A stretch of 48,115 nt of DNA, from the NCBI GenBank assembly GCA_964403075.1, contig CAYOEV010000019.1, forward strand, positions 1 through 48,115, in the 5' to 3' direction. The translations under genes were made by a program, and so were the position numbers. Origin of the DNA: CAYOEV01 sp964403075. Lineage in GTDB: Bacteria > Bacteroidota > Bacteroidia > Cytophagales > Cyclobacteriaceae. Of the stretch, positions 42,795 through 48,115 are shown piece by piece; the first letter of the stretch is position 1; each line of letters opens with the position of its first letter. Under the pieces are notes generated by a model, which did not search any database, had not been told where the DNA came from, and was given only the letters and a program-made list of their open reading frames with translations.

Positions 42795-43399
42795 TGAGCA
42801 ATGGCATTTAAAGTGGTTAATAACTCTTTAGTCGTGTCATTTGCCTCATTAGGTGCTAAGTTACTGTAATGGTTCAAGTATTCGATCGCTTGTTTGAACT
42901 CCTTTAAGGTTATCAGTACCAAACCGAGATTGTAATAGCTATTGGCGTAGTTTGGAGCTATGTCAATTGCCAGCTCATAATGTAAACGCGCCAGCTCCAA
43001 ACTTCCTACATCTGCATAAAGGTTACCTAAATTATAATGGGCCTCAAAATGACGAGAATTGATACTCAGACATTTTGAGAGTGCCTTGATGGCTGGCATT
43101 TGTTCACCTTGTAAACTATAAAGAATGGCCAAGTTACAATACGCATCCTGTTTGTTTTCATCGTGCTCAATCGACCGAAGATAATAATCAATGGCCTTTT
43201 CCCTCTCCCCTAATTCATCAGCTGTAACTGCCATTTCAAAAAAGCCCTGCTGCCCACCTAAGTAGACTACTTTCGTTTCTGCTTCCAGTTGTTTAAATAA
43301 GTTGAGCTGTCCATACTTTTCAAGATCGGCCCTGTTTCTTTTTACTCTTCGGTGGCCCAACTTAGCGGGTGTTTGTAATGGCAGTTTTACAATTTTCAT
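42791..43399 (-). CDS. Cytoplasmic TPR protein
   Basis: A 202-aa protein without signal peptide. After a basic N-terminus (LGHRRVKRNRADLEKYGQLNLF), four TPR units fill about 55-190: FFEMAVTADELGEREKAIDYYLRSIE, AYCNLAILYSLQGEQMPAIKALSKCL, AHYNLGNLYADVGSLELARLHYELAI and SYYNLGLVLITLKEFKQAIEYLNHY. It is probably an adaptor. It forms an operon with the 118-aa gene (4-base overlap). No partner can be named from the sequence. It shares no obvious link with the caspase gene beyond facing it. Confidence 0.8.
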   Translation of the reverse strand: MKIVKLPLQTPAKLGHRRVKRNRADLEKYGQLNLFKQLEAETKVVYLGGQQGFFEMAVTADELGEREKAIDYYLRSIEHDENKQDAYCNLAILYSLQGEQMPAIKALSKCLSINSRHFEAHYNLGNLYADVGSLELARLHYELAIDIAPNYANSYYNLGLVLITLKEFKQAIEYLNHYSNLAPNEANDTTKELLTTLNAIAQ

Positions 43400-44071
43400 T
43401 GTCTAAACTTACGCTTTTCCCTGTCTATTGTTCATCTCAATTGTTCTATCGATTTGTTTTTCGGTTTGTATTTTCACAGAAATCCAATTTCATTTTGTCA
43501 TGATTTGCACCAATACCGTAGACTCGTCATGAATATGACTGCTTTTCCGCATTCAACCAAAAGTTAGGCAAGCCCCCATCATTCAGTTAATGGTGATGGC
43601 TATTTCTAAATAATTTTTCCAATAGCGATTAAGATACCTTAGGATCTCGACATTCGGCAGGCGTACAATGACTTGTGGCTACGAATTCCGTACCTGGAAA
43701 GATTAACTGCTTGCCTTGCAAGAGATGACCTGTGCCTTGTGAATAGGTATCCTCTTTTTTCATCTTAATTGTGGAACGAATTTCCTGATCAAAAACACTT
43801 ATTCGGGTCCTTCAGACATTGTTTATCAAATATCCGAATAGCGATGGTCCTTCTAAAAACTGAATGGCATCGGTTCAAAGGGCTTGTGGCAGTCAAAATT
43901 ATGTTTTGGCAACAAAATCCGAATTAGGTAATTAATTTCCTTTTTGAGCTGCAAAGAAATTGTAAGGCACAGAGGTTACGAGTACAACAGTTTAGCCATT
44001 GCAGCTAGCCTTACAAGAGATTTGCAGGTCATTGGATTCATTTTGAATTTGTATTTACCTTCCCGTCTCAT
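43400..44071. other. Intergenic region, 672 bases, no gene seen
   Basis: Lies between the start sides of the TPR gene and the TRAP binding-protein gene, so it should hold two divergent promoters. I found no full TTTG/TAnnTTTG pair; TCATTTTG (44038-44045) is one mismatch from a -7 box for the TRAP gene, but its spacing to TTTG at 44021 is too short. On the other side the TPR gene has a one-mismatch box near 43403. A short CTTGC/GCAAG hairpin near 43710 is the only structure noted. Confidence 0.4.
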
Positions 44072-45181
44072 ATGAAGCGAAGAAATTTTTTAGGTAAGGT
44101 GGCCATGCTTGGTTTACTTCCCGCCGGTTGGATGGCCTGCCAATCCTCATCACCTGGGCAATCAAAGGGGCCCTACATCAATTTCAAGAAGAAGTACAAC
44201 TGGAAAATGACCACCACGTGGCCGCCTAATTTTCCTGTGCTTGGGGAAGGTTGTAAAATGATGGCAACCTGGATTAATCGCATGTCTGGAGACAGGATGA
44301 AGATCACTGTTTACGGAGGTGGGGAGTTAATTCCGGCGCTTGAAGGATTTGACGCGGTTAGCAATGGTGCAGTGGAGATGAATCATGGCGCAGCCTATTA
44401 TTGGGCTGGCAAGGTGCCGGCAGCACAATTTTTTGCCGCCGTTCCATTTGGGATGAACGCCCAACAAATGGGTGCCTGGATATTGTCTGGAGGTGGGCAA
44501 CAAATATGGGAGTCGCTGTATGCGCCCTTTAACTTACTTCCTATTCTTTGTGGCAATACCGGCATCCAAATGGGTGGCTGGTTCAATAAACGAATTGACG
44601 ACCCCAGTGATCTCAATGGGTTAAAAATGCGTATTCCCGGTCTTGGTGGTAAGGTTTTGAATAAAGCTGGTGGTACATCAGTATTGGTTTCGGGAGGTGA
44701 AATTTATACGAATCTGGAACGCGGGGTCATAGACGCAACCGAATGGATTGGCCCCTACCACGATTATGCCATGGGTTTTCATGAGGTTGCCAAGTATTAC
44801 TATTATCCAGGTTGGCATGAACCCGGCGCTGCACTGGAACTGCTCGTTAATAAAAGTAAATTCGATGCTTTACCATCAGACTTACAGGAAATCATCCGCA
44901 CAGCTTCTCTTCGTCTGAATCGCTGGATGGGTGCCGCTTTAGATGCACGCAATGGTGCCGCCTTGAAGCAAATTCGGGAAGAAACCAACGTTCAAGTGCT
45001 GCCATTTCCAAATAAAGTATTGGACGCCCTCAGAGGATTTACAAAAGAGGCACTGGATGAATTAACTACCAGGGATGCATCCAGTAAAAATGTGCATGAG
45101 GCCTTTATGTTATTCAAAAAGGAAATAGGTGAATGGATGAACGTGAGCGAGAAAATTTATTACGAAAAGATTATGTCATAA
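44072..45181 (+). CDS. dctP: TRAP transporter solute-binding protein (DctP family)
   Basis: A 369-aa extracytoplasmic binding protein. The N-terminus carries MKRRNFLG, a Tat-like twin arginine, and a lipobox GWMAC with Cys about 22, so it is a lipoprotein in the periplasm. TTWPPNFPVLGEG, YGGGELIPALEGFDAV, GNTGIQMGGWF, LKMRIPGLGGKVL (the Arg that binds the substrate carboxylate) and EWIGPYHDYAMGFHEVAKYYYYPGWHEPGAAL are typical of the TakP-like alpha-keto-acid/lactate group. A mono- or dicarboxylate is the likely ligand. It is on the plus strand while the permease genes are on the minus strand, with a small gene between. Confidence 0.9.
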   Translation: MKRRNFLGKVAMLGLLPAGWMACQSSSPGQSKGPYINFKKKYNWKMTTTWPPNFPVLGEGCKMMATWINRMSGDRMKITVYGGGELIPALEGFDAVSNGAVEMNHGAAYYWAGKVPAAQFFAAVPFGMNAQQMGAWILSGGGQQIWESLYAPFNLLPILCGNTGIQMGGWFNKRIDDPSDLNGLKMRIPGLGGKVLNKAGGTSVLVSGGEIYTNLERGVIDATEWIGPYHDYAMGFHEVAKYYYYPGWHEPGAALELLVNKSKFDALPSDLQEIIRTASLRLNRWMGAALDARNGAALKQIREETNVQVLPFPNKVLDALRGFTKEALDELTTRDASSKNVHEAFMLFKKEIGEWMNVSEKIYYEKIMS

Positions 45182-45577
45182 TCTGCGCGTTGTTTCATCA
45201 TATTGAGATTCCATTTCTAAAAAAAATGCTTTGGCCAGTCTGAGTAAACTGGATTCAGAAAAACTAATCGGTTGTCCTTCCTGATAAGAAATTTCCAGGT
45301 GGGGTAAATCCAAGTTTTTACCAGCATATATTGCTTTATGCGCCAATATACAATGGCTAAGAGTGGCAACTGTGTATGCAGAGCTGTGATAAGGGGCTCC
45401 GTTGTTTGGAAACATGTGATCCATAGCGACGACCAGATTATTGAAATAATAGGTTTCAAACCATTCTCGGTCGTCGTCATCTAGATAAGGCCCAATGGCC
45501 CGAAAGGCAGATAGGTCCGCATTTATCTTAGCTCTACAGTTGTGTAAGTAAACTGCGTCGATGATGGGTGTCTTCAT
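45176..45577 (-). CDS. Hypothetical protein, 133 aa
   Basis: A soluble, helical protein (YLDDDDREWFETYYFNNLVVAMDHMF, SSLLRLAKAFFLEMESQY) with many acidic and aromatic residues. No family is recognised. It converges with the TRAP binding-protein gene (6-base 3' overlap). The permease gene lies about 100 bases upstream on the same strand, so it could be co-transcribed with it. Confidence 0.6.
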   Translation of the reverse strand: MKTPIIDAVYLHNCRAKINADLSAFRAIGPYLDDDDREWFETYYFNNLVVAMDHMFPNNGAPYHSSAYTVATLSHCILAHKAIYAGKNLDLPHLEISYQEGQPISFSESSLLRLAKAFFLEMESQYDETTRRL

Positions 45578-45679
45578 GGTACTCTCAACAATCTATATTT
45601 AAAGGTGGCAATTTGTGTGGGGTTTACCTCTTAGTGAAAATTAAGGTATTGTCAATAAAGCAGTGACGTGGAAAGTGTT

Positions 45680-46993
45680 TCAAAATAAGTCGAAAATACC
45701 CGTAACAAGTTGGGGAAATATCACCAAAAGCAACAAAAGGAAGAGTTGCAAACCCACGAACGGGACCACACCATGGTAGATGTGGGACGTTTTTACTTCT
45801 TTTGGAGATACCCCTTTTAAATAAAACAGTGCAAACCCGAAAGGAGGCGTGAGAAACGATGTCTGCAGGTTAATGGCCAAGAGCACACCTACCCATATCA
45901 GATCAATATCAAAGACAATAAATAGTGGTGTGACGATAGGCACCACTATAAAGATGATTTCAATAAAATCAATAAAAAAACCAACGATAAATACCAGAAC
46001 CATAATCATTAAAAGCAACTGGCTGCTCGAGAAATTGGCTGCGGTTACCCAACTAACCAGCAGACGATCACCCTCCAGCCCTCTGAAAACGAGTGAAAAG
46101 GCGGTGGCGCCTATCAAAATCATAAAAACCATGGCTGTTAATCTGGTGGTTTCTCTTGCCACCTTATTCAGCATTTGAAAACTAAAAGTGCCATTGATCA
46201 GCGTTAGCATCACGGCACCAAAAGCGCCCACACCGGCGGCTTCCGTGGGAGATGCAATACCTGCAAGTATTGCACCTAAAACGAGTAAAATGAGCAAAAA
46301 AGGAAATAGAAACGACTGCCACATAGTTTTGGCGTTCTCTTTTTTTCTAAAAATCTTTCTTTCAGCATCACTGAACTTAGGTACCCGCTCTGGAAATTTG
46401 TAAGCATAAATTAGGGTGTAGGTAAGATAAAAAGAGACCAGCAGCATACCTGGTACAATTGCTGCCAGGAAAAGCTTACCTACCGAAACATTCATCACGC
46501 TACCCAACAAGACCAGCACAACAGATGGGGGTATGATCTGTCCGAGTGTACCCGATGAGGCAATTACCCCCGTACTGATTTCTGGCCTGTAGCCCTGGCT
46601 GAGCATGGTTGGTAAGCTTATCATACCCATGGTGACCACAGTCGCTCCTACGATGCCAGTAGAGGCTGCTAGCATAGCACCCACAATAATTACAGCCACA
46701 GCCAATCCACCTCTCAGGCCGCCCATAAGGTGAGCCATGGTATTAAGCATCCGTTCCGCAATACCTGATTTCTCCAACACCGTACCCATAAAAATGAATA
46801 GTGGTACCGCCAGGAGAACAAAATTTTGCATTGTTCCATATATACGAAGGTTGAGCAGATAGAAAAATTGAATATCGAAAAGCCATAAACCAAATAAAAC
46901 TGACAAGCCACCAATGGTAAATGCCACTGGGTATCCCAGCAAGATCATGCCGAAAACAGTCACAAACAATATCAGCGGCAACCAGTCAGCCAT
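45680..46993 (-). CDS. dctM: TRAP transporter large permease (DctM)
   Basis: About 437 aa from ATG 46993, chosen because it gives the family start MADWLPLILF; the frame extends to 47062 within dctQ. It has 12 or more membrane helices, with GIVGATVVTMGMISLP, GVIASSGTLGQIIPPSVVLVLLG, ASPTEAAGVGAFGA and the C-terminal FLTPPFGFALFYLKG motif, all signatures of the DctM/SiaM family. It uses the sodium gradient to import the ligand delivered by DctP. It overlaps dctQ by 8 bases (46986-46993). Confidence 0.93.
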   Translation of the reverse strand: MADWLPLILFVTVFGMILLGYPVAFTIGGLSVLFGLWLFDIQFFYLLNLRIYGTMQNFVLLAVPLFIFMGTVLEKSGIAERMLNTMAHLMGGLRGGLAVAVIIVGAMLAASTGIVGATVVTMGMISLPTMLSQGYRPEISTGVIASSGTLGQIIPPSVVLVLLGSVMNVSVGKLFLAAIVPGMLLVSFYLTYTLIYAYKFPERVPKFSDAERKIFRKKENAKTMWQSFLFPFLLILLVLGAILAGIASPTEAAGVGAFGAVMLTLINGTFSFQMLNKVARETTRLTAMVFMILIGATAFSLVFRGLEGDRLLVSWVTAANFSSSQLLLMIMVLVFIVGFFIDFIEIIFIVVPIVTPLFIVFDIDLIWVGVLLAINLQTSFLTPPFGFALFYLKGVSPKEVKTSHIYHGVVPFVGLQLFLLLLLVIFPQLVTGIFDLF

Positions 46994-47474
46994 TGGAGTT
47001 GAGGGTTTTAAGATGCCTGAAAACCTGTGAAATACCTTGCAGTAGTAAAAGCACAAATCCAATTGGGATCATCAATTTTATGACAAATCTCGCAGGTAAA
47101 CCCCCAGGGTCTGGACTACCTTCTGCTAGCTGCCATGCCTGGAAGACAAAGGGTACTGATTCATAAATAATCACCAAACAAAAAGGAATCAATAGGCATA
47201 GTGTTCCAAGTAGATTTACCCACGCCTTTACTTTGGTTGACCAGCGTGAGTAAAAAACATCTACACGCACATGACTGTCGGCTTGCAATGCATAGGAGGC
47301 ACCCAACAAAATTAGCGCACCAAACAGGTGCCACTCTATTTCAAACGATGCAGCGGACGTGGCACTGAATAAGTACCGTGCCGTGACATCTACCACGATT
47401 ACTACGATAAGTAATACGTTGAGCCAGGAAATCATCCGGCCCACCCGATTAATCAGCCAGTCTATCCAGTGCAT
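46986..47474 (-). CDS. dctQ: TRAP transporter small permease (DctQ)
   Basis: About 162 aa from ATG 47474 (an earlier ATG at 47510 is possible). Four membrane helices: ISWLNVLLIVVIVVDV, LFGALILLGASYAL, LLGTLCLLIPFCLVII and LMIPIGFVLLLLQGI. VTARYLFSATSAASFEIEWHLFG and LQADSHVRVDVFY are family hallmarks. It overlaps dctM by 8 bases, so the two are translationally coupled, as is usual. The partner dctP lies on the opposite strand about 1.8 kb away. Confidence 0.9.
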   Translation of the reverse strand: MHWIDWLINRVGRMISWLNVLLIVVIVVDVTARYLFSATSAASFEIEWHLFGALILLGASYALQADSHVRVDVFYSRWSTKVKAWVNLLGTLCLLIPFCLVIIYESVPFVFQAWQLAEGSPDPGGLPARFVIKLMIPIGFVLLLLQGISQVFRHLKTLNSNG

Positions 47475-48000
47475 GCTCGAAACTAAATAAAATAAGTCTC
47501 TGTCTTTCAAAGACTTTTAGAATGGAACTGAGCCACTGTTCAACTCCCCATTTCGAAGACTGGATATTTTATAATCCATTGGCTTCCCAGGCCTGACGAG
47601 TTGGTTGGTTTAGGTAGTTATTTTAAAAGACAGAACATGAACCTCTTGCCTTTCAGATTTTATCTCGTTTCACTTAACTGCAAATCGCAGAAGGCACCCA
47701 TCTTACTCCAATGAATTTAAGTTCAAATACCACTTTTCGCTAAGTGTAGGTACGTAAAATGGATATTTTTGACATTTTTATTTAAGTGTAGATCTTTTTC
47801 GACACATTTTATTTGGTATTTGATGATTAAAATTTAAAACCCCTAGCGTTCTCGTGTTACCAACGGCTTTTAAAAAGTTTAGCCCAATGGTTAATAGTTG
47901 CCAGAGTCCAAGGGAATGTCACCCCATAGTTCAATAATAACATAGCTGCACTTTAATTCTGTAGTTTTGAGGTGCCCACGACGAGAGGACTACAGCTTTA
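47475..48000. other. Intergenic region, no gene seen
   Basis: About 525 bases upstream of dctQ. No gene, strong promoter or terminator was recognised. TAAGTGTAG occurs at 47741-47749 and again at 47783-47791 (42 bases apart, four DNA turns), which may be a pair of binding sites or chance. Confidence 0.35.
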
Positions 48001-48115
48001 TTACTTAAATCCTAATTTTCTCATACTTAGGTCGTGCACATTCGTCGGCCTGCCATGCTTTTGACTGATGCAGACCTCTACGGGTTGGGTAAACTCAACC
48101 TTGATCATTGCTTCA
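48001..48115 (-). CDS. Possible 3' end of a gene cut by the window edge
   Basis: On the minus strand the frame entering at the right edge is open for 37 codons and ends in TAA at 48003-48001. The C-terminal residues read NVHDLSMRKLGFK. An ATG at 48106-48108 could be an internal Met or a start of a 35-aa peptide. The composition looks protein-like, but the length is too short to identify a family. Confidence 0.35.
   Translation of the reverse strand, partial: EAMIKVEFTQPVEVCISQKHGRPTNVHDLSMRKLGFK

Overview
The window looks like a chromosomal segment of a Bacteroidota bacterium, most likely a Cytophagales member. Supporting signs are a subtilisin-like protease with a type IX secretion (Por) C-terminal sorting domain, a TonB-dependent receptor with an N-terminal carboxypeptidase-regulatory domain, at least one good Bacteroidota-type promoter (TTTG / TAnnTTTG upstream of the pirin gene), gyrA followed by a TPR gene, and almost no Shine-Dalgarno sequences. 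The exact genus cannot be told from the sequence alone.

Region 1 (1-5250) is an accessory island. A low-GC restriction-modification module (1015-4411) holds a BglII/BstYI-type endonuclease gene broken by one in-frame TAA, an XRE-type controller, a cytosine-C5 methyltransferase with a long C-terminal extension, and an intact BstYI/XhoII-like endonuclease. Non-coding, hairpin-rich DNA surrounds it: two diverged direct copies of a several-hundred-base element (E1 at 1-420, E2 at 4509-4830), a 52-base hairpin unit present twice with compensatory base changes, three copies of a nested palindrome (556-644, 660-786, 5129-5213), and the 9-mer TTATGTTAA at 814, 4414 and 5238, bracketing the module. 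It looks like a cassette array or a mobile module without its own recombinase, and is the best candidate in the window for something undescribed.

Region 2 (5420-18540) holds metabolic and surface genes: a small membrane protein, a FabH/FabI pair behind a perfect 21-bp palindrome, a membrane-anchored alpha/beta hydrolase, a pirin, a flavin-binding PNPOx-like protein, an outer-membrane barrel translationally coupled to a methyl-accepting chemotaxis protein, and a maltose-phosphorylase-type operon (beta-phosphoglucomutase, GH65 phosphorylase, DUF819 membrane protein).

Region 3 (18652-32694) is a long minus-strand run. gyrA plus a TPR protein end in a clear terminator. Upstream lies a near-continuous gene string from mnmA through a lipoprotein, a T9SS-exported subtilase, rpe, a TonB-dependent receptor, LpoB-like and COG3014-like lipoproteins and a TerB-like protein, with overlaps or gaps of at most 16 bases, mixing translation and pentose-phosphate genes with envelope genes.

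Region 4 (32836-48115) contains a degenerate TrpF-like protein, a single-domain response regulator, a glycosyltransferase plus flippase-like pair, a small OmpA-like protein, an RluE-type pseudouridine synthase, a TIGR04283-type glycosyltransferase, a large exported WD40-caspase fusion (1185 aa) facing a TPR gene pair, and a TRAP transporter whose binding-protein gene converges on its two permease genes. Four convergent gene pairs overlap at their 3' ends by 6-14 bases. No tRNA, rRNA, CRISPR array, transposase or integrase gene was recognised.
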